In this document: piece after piece, positions 47,730 through 58,861 of the stretch
How the letters are laid out: each line of letters begins with the position of its first letter
Numbering within the stretch: the first letter of the stretch is position 1
NCBI RefSeq assembly: GCF_003075525.1
Contig: NZ_QDDR01000008.1
Coordinates: 62,001-126,000 of the forward strand
Length of the DNA: 64,000 nt
Reading direction: 5' to 3'
From: Pararhodobacter aggregans
Lineage (GTDB): Bacteria; Pseudomonadota; Alphaproteobacteria; Rhodobacterales; Rhodobacteraceae
Program-made: the position numbers and the translations under genes
Notes under the pieces: generated by a model
Database searches by the model: none
The model's input: only the letters and a program-made list of their open reading frames with translations
Told to the model about the DNA's origin: nothing

Positions 47730-47830
47730 GGCTGGTACCAGATATGTCGTCGAAAGGGCTCGTATCCCCCCAAGACCTGGGTGATCCCGGGAGGGCGGGG
47801 GAGCACGACACAAACGAGTTGAGGTCAGGT

Positions 47831-50239
<2,409 letters not shown>

Positions 50240-50260
50240 GGTCCGTTCCTGCCGACATGA

Positions 50261-50292
50261 CCCGCCCCCGGACAACCGGGGGCGGGTCTTTT
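50261..50292 (+). terminator. Intrinsic terminator after lon
   Basis: CCCGCCCCCGG (50261-50271) pairs exactly with CCGGGGGCGGG (50276-50286) around ACAA, followed by TCTTTT. Eleven pairs with a four-base loop make a strong rho-independent terminator. Read on the other strand it lies just past the small membrane-protein stop (50303), so it may serve both convergent genes. Confidence 0.9.
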
Positions 50293-50302
50293 CATGCAGG
50301 GA

Positions 50303-50677
50303 TCAGGCGCGTTGCCAGAGGTTGATGAGGAAGGCCACGATCGACAGCAGCACCACCACCTCGACCACGCCCATGAGCGGGCCCAGCGTCGCCTCGGGTC
50401 CCATATGGGACAAGAGCGCGAAGAGCAGCACCAGAAGCAGGAAGGCGCCGATCTGGAACAGCCAGAAATGCACCTTCGCCAGCATCGTGTCGGCCAGCCC
50501 CGGAATGATCCGGTAAACGATGCCGAACAGCGTCATCAGCGTGAAGCCCAGAAGGTTGATATGCGCATGGACCGGCGCCAGGTCGAATTCCTGGGCCGCG
50601 CCCATGTAGATGCCGAAACTCAGGCCGACCAGCAGATACAACGCACCAAGGATCAGGAAGCTTTTGGAAAGGTTCAT
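50303..50677 (-). CDS. Small four-helix membrane protein, oxidase-subunit-I-like
   Basis: 124 residues from ATG-50677, with GGGAGGACCCG just upstream. Four membrane segments are visible, with HAHINLLGF in the second and [10 protein letters not shown] after it. The HxHxNLLGF pattern resembles part of heme-copper/cbb3 oxidase subunit I, and such short proteins are sometimes annotated as cytochrome-oxidase-like. It lacks the other heme and copper histidines, so an oxidase by itself is impossible; a heme-binding or sensory membrane protein is more plausible. Confidence 0.65.
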   Translation of the reverse strand: MNLSKSFLILGALYLLVGLSFGIYMGAAQEFDLAPVHAHINLLGFTLMTLFGIVYRIIPGLADTMLAKVHFWLFQIGAFLLLVLLFALLSHMGPEATLGPLMGVVEVVVLLSIVAFLINLWQRA

Positions 50678-50818
50678 CGGGTCCTCCCACCCAGAGCCAG
50701 GGGCCGCGCCCCCGGCGCGAAACCTAGCATGGTTCACGGTTTCGTGAGTGGGAAAAGCAGGATCCGGGATCTCGGTTTCGCAGCGGAAAAAAGCTGCACA
50801 AGATCGCACACTTCCCCC

Positions 50819-50847
50819 TTGAGCCCACCCGCATGAGCCGCTATAGA
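50819..50847 (+). promoter_or_regulatory. Sigma-70 promoter of tRNA-Val
   Basis: TTGAGC (50819-50824) and TATAGA (50842-50847) are separated by 17 bases, 13 bases before the mature tRNA 5' end. The spacing and match are near ideal. Confidence 0.8.
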
Positions 50848-50859
50848 CCCGCGCACGGC

Positions 50860-50934
50860 GGGCGATTAGCTCAGCGGTAGAGCGCTTCGTTCACATCGAA
50901 GATGTCAGCGGTTCAAATCCGTTATCGCCCACCA
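50860..50934 (+). tRNA. tRNA-Val(CAC)
   Basis: A cloverleaf folds with acceptor GGGCGAT/ATCGCCC, D arm AGCTCAGCGGTAGAGC, anticodon arm CTTCG/CGAAG with loop TTCACAT (anticodon CAC, valine), and T arm around GGTTCAAATCC. ACCA follows the acceptor, so CCA is encoded. No intron or variable-loop insertion is seen. A promoter lies just upstream and no att-like repeat or integrase is nearby. Confidence 0.96.
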
Positions 50935-50977
50935 TCCCCATTCAGGACCGTAGCCGACAGGCTGCGGTCCTTTGCGT

Positions 50978-51412
50978 TTACCGCCGGGGAGGGATCGCAT
51001 AGGTCATGCCCGACCGCGCCAGCACCGCCTCGGACCCTTCGTTCACGATCAGCACATCGCCCACCGCCAGCGTCCGGCCGAGCTTGTGCAGCCGCGCCCG
51101 GCCGATCAGGTCGCGCCCGGCCTCGGGCTTCCTCATGAAATCGATCGAGGCATTGGTGGTCACCGCCAGCGCCACCGGCCCGATCATCGCCAGCAGCACG
51201 GCATACATCGCCAGATCGGCCAGGGCGAACATGCTGGGCCCGCTGACCGTGCCGCCCGGTCTGAGATGCTGCTCGCCGACCAGCAGCCGCACATCGGCCT
51301 GCATCGGCGCCACCCGCTCGATGCGGAACTGGCTGGCGACCTGCGGAAACTCGCGCTGCATGAAGGCGTTGAGGGACGTCGCGTCCATCTGGGCGTCCGT
51401 CTGGGTCTGCAT
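50978..51412 (-). CDS. PaaI-family (hotdog) thioesterase
   Basis: 144 residues from ATG-51412, with GGAGGAAAGC upstream. LRPGGTVSGPSMFALADLAMYAV holds the hotdog central helix with the Asp usual at the catalytic position, and VTTNASIDFMRKPEAGRDL the following strand. These enzymes hydrolyse acyl-CoA thioesters in the cytosol. Its start is divergent from the enoyl-CoA hydratase gene across 57 bases, and both deal with CoA esters. Substrate range is unknown. Confidence 0.85.
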   Translation of the reverse strand: MQTQTDAQMDATSLNAFMQREFPQVASQFRIERVAPMQADVRLLVGEQHLRPGGTVSGPSMFALADLAMYAVLLAMIGPVALAVTTNASIDFMRKPEAGRDLIGRARLHKLGRTLAVGDVLIVNEGSEAVLARSGMTYAIPPRR

Positions 51413-51469
51413 GCTTTCCTCCCGCTGCTGACCCGCATAGACTCAGGCCAAAGGAACGGGGAGGGCAAG

Positions 51470-52258
51470 ATGACCGAGGCCTTGGTGCGCTGTGACGTTG
51501 CGGAACGGGTGGCGGTGGTGGAGATGAACCGCCCCTCGGCGCTGAATGCGCTGTCGGACGGGCTGCTGGCGGCGCTGACCGGGACGCTGACGGCGCTGGC
51601 CGCCGATCCGGCGGTGCGGGTGGTGGTGCTGAAGGGGGCGGGCAAGGCCTTCTGCGCCGGTCACGACCTGAAGGAGATGCAGGCGGGCCGCGCGGCGCCG
51701 GACGGGGGCGCCGCCTATTTCGCCGATCTCTTCACCCGCTGCGGCGCCCTCATGCAGCTCATTCCGGCGATGCCGCAGCCGGTCATCGCCCAGGTCCAGG
51801 GCATCGCCACGGCGGCGGGCTGCCAACTGGTGGCGAGCTGCGACATGGCGGTGGCGGCCGAGGATACGCGGTTCGGCGTGAACGGCGTGAATATCGGGCT
51901 CTTCTGCTCGACCCCGATGGTGGCGCTCAGCCGCAACATCCCCCGCAAGCAGGCCTTCGAGATGCTGACCACGGGCGAGTTCATCCCGGCCGAGCGCGCC
52001 CGCGATCTGGGTCTCATCAACCGCATCGCCCCGCCCGATGGGCTGGAGGCAGAGACGATGACCCTGGCCCAGACCGTGGCGGGCAAACTGGGTGCCGCGG
52101 TCCGGATCGGCAAGCGGGCGTTCTACGAACAGGCCGGCATGCCGCTCGACCGGGCTTATGACTACACCCGCGACGTGATGGTGGAAAACATGCTCTTGCG
52201 GGACACCGATGAGGGCATCACCGCCTTCATCGAGAAACGCAAACCCGACTGGGCGTGA
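51470..52258 (+). CDS. Enoyl-CoA hydratase/isomerase family protein
   Basis: 262 residues from ATG-51470, with GGGGAGGG upstream. ALNALSDGLLAAL, VVVLKGAGKAFCAGHDLKEM (the oxyanion-hole strand) and IAQVQGIATAAGCQLVASCDMAVA (the second oxyanion glycine region) are crotonase motifs. Position of catalytic acids is not clear: the usual E..E pair reads less acidic (NIGLFCSTPMVAL), so isomerase or hydrolase-type action is also possible. The gene is divergent from a thioesterase and likely forms a fatty- or branched-acid CoA pair. Confidence 0.88.
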   Translation: MTEALVRCDVAERVAVVEMNRPSALNALSDGLLAALTGTLTALAADPAVRVVVLKGAGKAFCAGHDLKEMQAGRAAPDGGAAYFADLFTRCGALMQLIPAMPQPVIAQVQGIATAAGCQLVASCDMAVAAEDTRFGVNGVNIGLFCSTPMVALSRNIPRKQAFEMLTTGEFIPAERARDLGLINRIAPPDGLEAETMTLAQTVAGKLGAAVRIGKRAFYEQAGMPLDRAYDYTRDVMVENMLLRDTDEGITAFIEKRKPDWA

Positions 52259-52298
52259 GCCGATCACCCGCAGCAAAATCAACGGCTTGGAAAAGCGC

Positions 52299-52406
52299 GC
52301 TAACCTTCCGTTAACCCGCCTTCTTTGCGCTGAAAATATCCTCGGGGGTTTCTCAAGGGGGTGGAAAACCCCCTTGAGCGGGGGGTGCGGGGGGCTGGCC
52401 CCCCGC
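52299..52406. repeat. Intergenic repeat, third copy (reverse orientation)
   Basis: The block contains TTTGCGCTGAAAATATCCTC, then CTCAAGGGGG/CCCCCTTGAG at 52352-52378 and GCGGGGGGC/GCCCCCCGC at 52387-52406. It is the reverse complement of the left half of the 34016-34196 copy, including the same hairpins. It lies in the gap between convergent enoyl-CoA hydratase and purB genes. Confidence 0.75.
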
Positions 52407-52446
52407 CTCATCTGCCGGCCGCGCCCCGGGCGCGGCGTTCACCGCT

Positions 52447-52469
52447 GAAACGCTCCTCCGGAGCGTTTC
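52447..52469 (-). terminator. Hairpin after purB
   Basis: GAAACGCTCC (52447-52456) pairs exactly with GGAGCGTTTC (52460-52469) around TCC, 11 bases past the purB stop. The arms end in short A/T runs, so it could stop transcription from either side. Confidence 0.65.
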
Positions 52470-52480
52470 CGATACGCGGC

Positions 52481-53782
52481 TTACCCGAACACCCGGCGGA
52501 AGATCGTGTCGACGTGCTTGGTGTGGTACTCCATGTCGAACTTGGACTTGATCCCGTCGACACCCAGCGCGGCGACCACATCGGGGTCGGCGAGCAGCTG
52601 TTCCTGGAAGTCCACCCGCTCTTCCCAGACCTTCAGCGCGTTGCGCTGGACCATGACATAGGCGTCCTCGCGCGAGACGCCAGCTTGGGTCAGCGCCAGC
52701 AACACGCGCTGCGACATCACCAGCCCGGGGAATTTATTCATGTTGTCGAGCATGTTCTGCGGGAAGACCAGCATCTTCTCCACGACGCCCGCCAGCCGGT
52801 GCAGCGCGAAATCCAGCGTCACGGTGGCATCGGGACCGATGCCGCGCTCGACCGAGGAATGCGAGATGTCGCGCTCGTGCCAGAGCGCCACATTCTCCAT
52901 CGCCGGCACCACCGTCATCCGCACCAGGCGCGCAAGGCCTGTCAGGTTCTCGGTCAGCACCGGGTTCTTCTTGTGCGGCATGGCCGACGAGCCCTTCTGG
53001 CCCATCGAGAAGAACTCGGCCCCCTCCAGCACTTCGGTCCGCTGCATGTGGCGGATCTCGATGGCGACGTTCTCGATCGAGGAGGCAATCACCCCCAGCG
53101 TGGCGAAGAACATCGCGTGACGGTCGCGCGGAATGACCTGGGTCGAGATCGGCTCCGGCTTCAGGCCCATCATCGTGCAGACATGTTCTTCGACCGCCGG
53201 GTCGATATTGGCAAAGGTCCCGACCGCGCCCGAGATGGCGCCGGTCGCCACTTCGTCCCGCGCCGCGCGCAGGCGGGCCAGGTTGCGGTCGAATTCGGCG
53301 TAGAAGCGGGCGAAGGTCAGGCCCATGGTGGTGGGCTCGGCGTGGATCCCGTGCGAGCGGCCGACGCGCACGGTGTATTTATGCTCTTCGGCGCGGGTTT
53401 TCAGGGCGGCCAGTACCCGCTGGATCCCGGCTTCCAGAAGATCCGCCGCGCGCACCAGCTGCACGTTGAGGCAGGTGTCCAGCACATCGGACGAGGTCAT
53501 GCCCTGATGCACGAAACGCGCCTCGTCCGAGCCGACATGCTCGGCCAGATGGGTCAGGAAGGCGATCACGTCATGTTTGGTGACGGCCTCGATCTCGTCG
53601 ATGCGGGCCACGTCGAAATCGACATCCTTGGCTTTCCAGACGGCCTCGGCGTTTTCCTTGGGGATCACCCCCAGCGCGGCCTGCGCGTCGCAGGCATGGG
53701 CCTCGATCTCGTACCAGATCTTGAACTTGGTCTCGGGCGACCAGAGGGCGACCATCTCGGGGCGGGAATAGCGGGGGATCAT
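52481..53782 (-). CDS. purB: Adenylosuccinate lyase
   Basis: 433 residues from ATG-53782 (MIPRYSRPEMVALWS). The signature SSAMPHKKNPVLTENLTGLA with the catalytic Ser loop is diagnostic for the argininosuccinate/fumarase superfamily, and GMTSSDVLDT and GRSHGIHAEPTT identify the short bacterial PurB form. It cleaves SAICAR and adenylosuccinate in purine synthesis. The frame is open upstream to 53872 but without family character. It is on the same strand as the carboxylase operon, 103 bases beyond its last gene. Confidence 0.97.
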   Translation of the reverse strand: MIPRYSRPEMVALWSPETKFKIWYEIEAHACDAQAALGVIPKENAEAVWKAKDVDFDVARIDEIEAVTKHDVIAFLTHLAEHVGSDEARFVHQGMTSSDVLDTCLNVQLVRAADLLEAGIQRVLAALKTRAEEHKYTVRVGRSHGIHAEPTTMGLTFARFYAEFDRNLARLRAARDEVATGAISGAVGTFANIDPAVEEHVCTMMGLKPEPISTQVIPRDRHAMFFATLGVIASSIENVAIEIRHMQRTEVLEGAEFFSMGQKGSSAMPHKKNPVLTENLTGLARLVRMTVVPAMENVALWHERDISHSSVERGIGPDATVTLDFALHRLAGVVEKMLVFPQNMLDNMNKFPGLVMSQRVLLALTQAGVSREDAYVMVQRNALKVWEERVDFQEQLLADPDVVAALGVDGIKSKFDMEYHTKHVDTIFRRVFG

Positions 53783-53885
53783 CGGCAATCCTTCGGATCT
53801 GGCGGGGTTGGCGCCTGATAGACCCCGGGGCCGGGCCGTGCAAGCCTTGGCCGTTGCCCTTGGGGCAAGCATTGGCGGCAGGCAT

Positions 53886-54668
53886 TCAGCCCGCCGTCAC
53901 GCCGCCGTCGATGATCAGGCTGGCCCCGGTCACGAAATCCGAGGCCGAGGAGGCGAGGTAGAGCAGGCTGCCCTTGATCTCCGCCGCCTCGGCCAGGCGT
54001 TTCATCGGCGTGTATTCGGCCATGCGGCGGGCGTCCGCGTCCGACCGGGGGCGGCCCTTGGTGCGGAAGAAGCCGGGGCAGAGCGCGTTCACCTGGATAC
54101 CGGAGGTGGCGTATTCCAGCGCCAGTTCGCGGGTCAGGTTGACCACTGCGCCCTTGCTCGCGGCATAGGCCGGGCGGGGGAAGAGGCCCGCGGGCGCCAC
54201 ATGGCCCCACATCGAGGCGACGTTGACGATCTTGCCGCGCCCCTGCGGCACCATGGCGGACAGCGCCGCGCGGTTGGTGTGGAAAAGCCCGGTCAGGTTC
54301 ACCTCCAGCGTCCGGCGCCAGTGGTCTTCCTGCATCTCGTGCAGCCGCGCGCCGTCCGGGTCCGAGATCCCGGCATTGGCCACGCAGATGTCGAGCCCGC
54401 CGAAACGGGCGATGGCCTGCGCCACGGCGTCCTCGACCTGAGCGCGGTCGGTGACGTCGCCGGGGATGGCCAGGACCTGCAGTCCGGCCTCGGTCATGTC
54501 CGCGGCGGTGGCGGCCAGATCCCCGGCCTCGCGGTCGAAGAGGACGACGCGGGCGCCGTTCTCGGCCAGCGCCTCGGCCATGGCGCGGCCGAGGCCCGCG
54601 GCGGCGCCGGTGACGAGGGCGGTCTTGCCCGCGACCGAGAAGATGGCGGCGGCGCTCCCCGGGTTCAT
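53886..54668 (-). CDS. SDR-family oxidoreductase
   Basis: 260 residues. VTGAAAGLGRAMAEAL is the classical TGxxxGxG cofactor motif, ANAG the structural loop, and NVASMWG with YAASKGAV give the catalytic Ser and Tyr-x-x-x-Lys. The end VTGASLIIDGGVTAG is typical. It uses NAD(P)H on an alcohol or ketone. It is the last gene of the IclR-carboxylase operon, joined to the HAD gene by ATGA, so the substrate is probably part of that pathway. Confidence 0.93.
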   Translation of the reverse strand: MNPGSAAAIFSVAGKTALVTGAAAGLGRAMAEALAENGARVVLFDREAGDLAATAADMTEAGLQVLAIPGDVTDRAQVEDAVAQAIARFGGLDICVANAGISDPDGARLHEMQEDHWRRTLEVNLTGLFHTNRAALSAMVPQGRGKIVNVASMWGHVAPAGLFPRPAYAASKGAVVNLTRELALEYATSGIQVNALCPGFFRTKGRPRSDADARRMAEYTPMKRLAEAAEIKGSLLYLASSASDFVTGASLIIDGGVTAG

Positions 54669-55504
54669 CCCCGGGCCTCCGCCGTCAGGATCCGCGCGGC
54701 GAAACCGTCGAGCGAGGGCAGGACGATCTGGGCGCGGATTTCCTCGGGCTGGCTGGCGAAGCCCGCGGCATCGACCACGCCGGTGGTCACGCCGACGCAG
54801 AGCGCGCCGGCCCTGCGGCCCATGCGGATCTCAAGCTTGGGGTCGTCGCCGACGATCACCATTTCCTCGGGCCGGGCGCCGGTCAGGGCGCTGACGATCT
54901 CCAGCCCCGCCGGTTCGGGCTTGCCGAAGACGGTGACCGGCACGCCCGTGGCATTGGTCAGCGCCGCGGCGATGGCGCCCGAGATACCCAGCAGCCGCTT
55001 TCCGCCCGCCCCGGCGAAATAGGGCGCGACCGAGCCCGCGAAGGGCCGGGCGCCGTCCCAGACGGCCTGCACCACGGCCTCGACCTGTTCGGCGTTGAAA
55101 TCCTTGCACCAGCCCAGCAGCACCGCGTCGACCTTGGGCGCGTGTTTCGTGGGGGCGATGACCTCGATGCCTGCCTCTGCGACCGGAACCGTGGTGCCCT
55201 CGGCCCCCATGACCATGATCCGGCTGTAGCCCATGGCCTTCAGCGCGCGGGCGGCGACGGCGGCGGGGGTCAGGATGTGGCCGGGCTCCAGCCTGAGCCC
55301 CGCCTCGGCCAGGATCGGGTAGTAATGCGCGGGCGGAAAGAAGGTGCCGTTGGTATAGGCCACGACCGGCAGGCCGCGCGCCCGGCATTCGGCCAGCGCC
55401 TCGACCGCGCCGGGGAGCGCGGTGTAGCGGCCGGTTTCCTTGTCCAGCATCGCCAGCGTGCCGTCGATGTCGAAGACCACGGCCTTGATAATATGCGGAT
55501 GCAT
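54665..55504 (-). CDS. HAD-IIA family phosphatase
   Basis: 279 residues from ATG-55504 (GTG-55507 alternative), overlapping the previous stop as TGATG. VVFDIDGTLAML is HAD motif I, VVAYTNGTFF motif II, and GDDPKLEIRMGRRAG motif III; a C2a-type cap sits between. NagD/PGP-type enzymes of this class hydrolyse sugar, glycolate or pyridoxal phosphates. Placed with a biotin carboxylase and SDR, it may remove phosphate from a pathway intermediate. The precise substrate is unknown. Confidence 0.9.
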   Translation of the reverse strand: MHPHIIKAVVFDIDGTLAMLDKETGRYTALPGAVEALAECRARGLPVVAYTNGTFFPPAHYYPILAEAGLRLEPGHILTPAAVAARALKAMGYSRIMVMGAEGTTVPVAEAGIEVIAPTKHAPKVDAVLLGWCKDFNAEQVEAVVQAVWDGARPFAGSVAPYFAGAGGKRLLGISGAIAAALTNATGVPVTVFGKPEPAGLEIVSALTGARPEEMVIVGDDPKLEIRMGRRAGALCVGVTTGVVDAAGFASQPEEIRAQIVLPSLDGFAARILTAEARG

Positions 55505-56967
55505 CACCGTCCTCCGTTCAGTTCCAGTTTCAGGCCCGGCTTCTCGATCCGGATCGAGCTGAGCCCCTTGCGGGCGGTCAGTTCCCGCATCAACGCCATG
55601 ACCGGCCGAGTCTTTGCGTCATAGCCGCGCCGGGCGGGCCCGGCGGCTTTCATCGCATCGACCTGATCGGCCGGCATCACCGCGCGCAGCAGGAATTCCT
55701 CGTCGCTATAGCCCCGGCCGATGCGGGCGCGCAATTCATCGAGCGAGGCCATATGCGCCTCGTCCTCCAGCTCCCGCGCGCGTTTGGTGTCGCGGATCCG
55801 GGCCTCGACAGCCGCGTCCATCGGCATGGTGGGCTGGCCGAAGCGGCCCAGAACATAGCGCGTCACCTCGTCGGGGATGGTCTTGTAGCGCTCGCCCTGC
55901 ATGACATTCATCAGGGCCATGGTTCCGACCACCTGCGAAAAGGGCGTGACCATGATCGGATAGCCCAGTTCCGCGCGGACCTGTTCCACCTCTTCCAGCA
56001 CCCTGGGCAGCAGGTCGAGGCGCCGGATCTCGGCCAGCTGGCGCTTCATAGTGCCCATCATGCCGCCCGGCATCTGGTGGCGGAAATAGGCGCGGTCGAA
56101 TTCGCCGGGCTGGCCGTGGACCAGCCCCTCGGCCTGGGTGAGCGCCGCGATATAGGCGTCGTATTCAGCGAGCGCCGCATCATCCACATCGACCGACAGG
56201 CCGAGGTCGCGCAGGTTCGCCACCACCGCGCCGGTCCAGGGCTGGCCGGTGCCGTTCGCGGCGCCCCGGGCCGAGGTATGCAGCGTCGTGGCCCCCAGCG
56301 GCGCGGCCTCCAGATAGCTGAAAGGCGCAAGGCCGATCGTGGTGTGCGAATGGAATTCGAGCGGCACGGCGCCCATCACCGCCTTCAGCGCCGGGATCAG
56401 GGTTTTCGCGCGCTCGGGTGTGACCAGCCCGCCCGGGTCCTTCAGATAGAGCCGGTCGAACTGGCCCGAGGCGGTCAGCGCCTGCGCGGCCTCGGCGAAA
56501 TGGGCGTCGTCGTGCAGCGGCGAGAGGGTGAAGGTCAGTGCCGCGACAATGGCGGAGCCCCCGGCGCGGCGGGTGAGCGCCGCCATCCGCAGCATGGCCC
56601 CGGTGTTGTTCATCGGGTCCATGATGGCGAAACGGTCGATGCCGTTCGTCACCAGCAGCCGGAAGGCGAATTCCATCATCTCGTCCGAGGCGATCTCCCA
56701 CGAGATGAAGCGCATCCCGGTGGTCAGGAATTGCAGGGGCGTGGTCGGGCAGGCCGCGCGCATCAGGCGCAGGCGCTCCCAGGGGTCCTCTTTCTTGAAG
56801 CGCACCGCCACGCCCATATGGGTCGAGGCGAGGAAGTCGATGGCGTGAAAGCCCACCCGCTCCATCACCGGGGCGATCTGCAGCATCATCCCGGTGTCGA
56901 GCCCGGTCGCGCCCCAGTTCGACTGGTTGCCGTCGCGAAGCGTGGTATCGACGATCTCGATGGTCAT
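55504..56967 (-). CDS. Carboxyltransferase subunit (pyruvate carboxylase B-like)
   Basis: 487 residues from ATG-56967. VDTTLRDGNQSNWGA, EFHSHTTIG with the metal-binding His-x-His, and YLKDPGGLVTPERA with the carboxylated Lys are features of the HMGL-like carboxyltransferase of pyruvate/oxaloacetate carboxylases. It has no C-terminal biotin domain; biotin is carried by the separate protein encoded two genes upstream. It would move CO2 from biotin to an oxo-acid or acyl acceptor that cannot be read. It overlaps the biotin carboxylase gene by ATGA. Confidence 0.9.
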   Translation of the reverse strand: MTIEIVDTTLRDGNQSNWGATGLDTGMMLQIAPVMERVGFHAIDFLASTHMGVAVRFKKEDPWERLRLMRAACPTTPLQFLTTGMRFISWEIASDEMMEFAFRLLVTNGIDRFAIMDPMNNTGAMLRMAALTRRAGGSAIVAALTFTLSPLHDDAHFAEAAQALTASGQFDRLYLKDPGGLVTPERAKTLIPALKAVMGAVPLEFHSHTTIGLAPFSYLEAAPLGATTLHTSARGAANGTGQPWTGAVVANLRDLGLSVDVDDAALAEYDAYIAALTQAEGLVHGQPGEFDRAYFRHQMPGGMMGTMKRQLAEIRRLDLLPRVLEEVEQVRAELGYPIMVTPFSQVVGTMALMNVMQGERYKTIPDEVTRYVLGRFGQPTMPMDAAVEARIRDTKRARELEDEAHMASLDELRARIGRGYSDEEFLLRAVMPADQVDAMKAAGPARRGYDAKTRPVMALMRELTARKGLSSIRIEKPGLKLELNGGR

Positions 56968-58322
56968 GAACGGCCTCCCAGTGTCGGCAGCAGTGCGCCG
57001 AGGAAATTGGTGTCGACGCCGCCCGCGCGGAAAGCAGGGTCCGACAGGATCGCGCGGTGCAAGGGAGCGTTGGTGGTGACCCCCTCCAGCACGCAGACAT
57101 CGAGGGCGGTCAGCATGCGGGCGATGGCCTCGTCGCGCGTCGCGCCCCAGGTGATGAGCTTGGCCACCATGGAATCGTAATAGGGCGGGATCATCGCCCC
57201 GGGCTGCATATGGGTATCGACCCTGAGCCCCGGTACCGGCGGGAACCACGCCTGCGTCACCCGCCCGGGCGAGGGCATGAAGTCGCGCGCGGGGTCTTCG
57301 GCGTTCAGGCGGCATTCCAGCGCGTGGCCGCTCAGGCGGATGTCGTCCTGCGTCAGGGGCAGGGGCTTTCCCTCGGCGATGGCGATCTGCAGCGCGATCA
57401 GGTCAAGGCCGGTGATCGCCTCGGTCACCGGATGTTCCACCTGCACGCGGGCGTTCATCTCGAGGAAATAGAATTCGCCGCGGGGGACATCGACCAGAAA
57501 TTCCACCGTGCCCAGCGAGCGGTAACCGATGTGGCGGGCATAGCGGACGGCGGCCTCCAGCAGGCCCTGGCGCAGGGCGTCGGGCAGGTCGGGGGCGGGG
57601 GCTTCCTCGACCACTTTCTGATAGCGGCGCTGGACCGAACAATCGCGCTCGCCCGCGTGCAGAATCGTGGTGCCGTCCGCAAGGATCTGCACCTCGACAT
57701 GGCGGCCGACGGTGACGAAGCGTTCGAGATAGACGCGGGCATCGGCGAAGGCGGCCTCGGCCTCGGCCATGGCCAGATCCAGCTGGGCGGGCAGGGCGGC
57801 CGCGTCGTCGACCCGCTTCATGCCCTTGCCGCCGCCACCCGCCACCGCCTTGATGAGCAGGGGGAAGCCGATGGTTTCGGCCAGCGCGCTCGCGTCCTCG
57901 GCCGTTTTCACCGTGCCGCCCGGGACGACCGGCACGCCCGCCGCCAGCGCATGGGTGCGGGCGGTCAGCTTGTCGCCCACGGCGGACAGGTTGTCGGGGC
58001 TGGGGCCGATGAAAATCAGCCCTTCCTCGGCGCAGGCCTGCGCCAGTTCGCGGTTCTCCGACAGGAAGCCATAGCCCGGATGGATCGCGTCGCAGCCGGT
58101 GCCCTTCGCCGCCTCGATGACGGTCCCGACGCGCAGGTAGCTTTCCCTCGACGGTGCCGGGCCCAGCACCACGGCGCGGGTGGCGAGGCGCGCGCCCAGC
58201 GAGTCGCGGTCGGCCTGCGACACGCCCAGCACCGTCTCGATGCCCAGCGCGCGGGCGGTGCGGATGATGCGCACGGCGATCTCGCCGCGGTTGGCGATGA
58301 ACAGGCGCTTGATGGTCGGCAT
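56964..58322 (-). CDS. Biotin carboxylase subunit
   Basis: 452 residues, the AccC/PycA length. RLFIANRGEIAVRIIRTARALG at the N-terminus, KAVAGGGGKGMKRV for the ATP-grasp loop, ERDCSVQRRYQKVVEEAPAP and EMNARVQVEHPVTE are all in order. It carboxylates biotin with ATP and bicarbonate. Linkage to a PycB-like subunit and stand-alone BCCP rather than accA/accD argues against fatty-acid acetyl-CoA carboxylase. The start is four bases after the BCCP stop. Confidence 0.92.
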   Translation of the reverse strand: MPTIKRLFIANRGEIAVRIIRTARALGIETVLGVSQADRDSLGARLATRAVVLGPAPSRESYLRVGTVIEAAKGTGCDAIHPGYGFLSENRELAQACAEEGLIFIGPSPDNLSAVGDKLTARTHALAAGVPVVPGGTVKTAEDASALAETIGFPLLIKAVAGGGGKGMKRVDDAAALPAQLDLAMAEAEAAFADARVYLERFVTVGRHVEVQILADGTTILHAGERDCSVQRRYQKVVEEAPAPDLPDALRQGLLEAAVRYARHIGYRSLGTVEFLVDVPRGEFYFLEMNARVQVEHPVTEAITGLDLIALQIAIAEGKPLPLTQDDIRLSGHALECRLNAEDPARDFMPSPGRVTQAWFPPVPGLRVDTHMQPGAMIPPYYDSMVAKLITWGATRDEAIARMLTALDVCVLEGVTTNAPLHRAILSDPAFRAGGVDTNFLGALLPTLGGRS

Positions 58323-58326
58323 GGGC

Positions 58327-58776
58327 TCAATCCGGCTGGATGCGGATCAGCGTCTGGCCATGTTCGACCAGTTCGCCATTCGGCGCGGTGATTTCCAGCA
58401 CCGTGCCGGCAAGCCCCGCAGGGACCGAATTCATCAGCTTCATCACCTCGATGATGCCGATGATCGTGTCGGCCTGCACCGCGTCGCCGGGTTGCACGAA
58501 GGGGGCGGCGCCGGGGCGGGGGGCGTGCCAGAAGGTGCCCAACAGCGGCGCCGGGATCTCGGACCCGCCGCCCGAGGCCACGACCGGGGCGGCGACGGCT
58601 TCGGCGGGTCTGGCCACCGGCGTGGGAGCGGAGGCAGGAGCCGCTGCCGGGGACGAGGCCCCGCGGCGGCGCAATTCCAGCTTCAGATCGCCCATTTCCA
58701 GTTTCAGTTCATCGAAATCCGAGCCGTCCACCAGCTTCAGGATCTCGTCGATATCGGCGCGCGTCAGCTCTGCCAT
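58327..58776 (-). CDS. Biotin carboxyl carrier protein
   Basis: 149 residues from ATG-58776, with GGGAGGAC upstream. A helical N-terminus (LTRADIDEILKLVDGSDFDE) leads to an Ala-Pro-rich linker and a biotinyl domain ending in EVMKLMN, where Lys is biotinylated. Layout matches AccB, though the partners are pyruvate-carboxylase-like. It carries CO2 between the two downstream subunits. It is the first gene after the IclR gene and lies 70 bases downstream of the palindrome. Confidence 0.93.
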   Translation of the reverse strand: MAELTRADIDEILKLVDGSDFDELKLEMGDLKLELRRRGASSPAAAPASAPTPVARPAEAVAAPVVASGGGSEIPAPLLGTFWHAPRPGAAPFVQPGDAVQADTIIGIIEVMKLMNSVPAGLAGTVLEITAPNGELVEHGQTLIRIQPD

Positions 58777-58845
58777 GATGTCCTCCCGAGTTGGGGCGAC
58801 AGTGCCGCCGCCGGCCCTGCCCGGGCAATCCGGCACCGTGCAAGA

Positions 58846-58860
58846 TTTCACCAGGTGAAA
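58846..58860. promoter_or_regulatory. IclR-type operator before the carboxylase operon
   Basis: TTTCACC (58846-58852) and GGTGAAA (58854-58860) are perfect complements around one A. It lies between the IclR stop (58862) and the BCCP start (58776), the natural operator site for the operon. The symmetric GGTGAAA-type arms fit a small dimeric regulator. Confidence 0.6.
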
Positions 58861-58861
58861 C

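Noticed and set aside
47744-47830. 29-codon in-frame extension of lon
   Set aside because: No Shine-Dalgarno before ATG-47744 and no Lon-like sequence; ATG-47831 begins the conserved YAVLPLRD region.
50860-50934. Integration site at tRNA-Val
   Set aside because: No integrase, no repeated tRNA 3' end and no change in gene character beside it.
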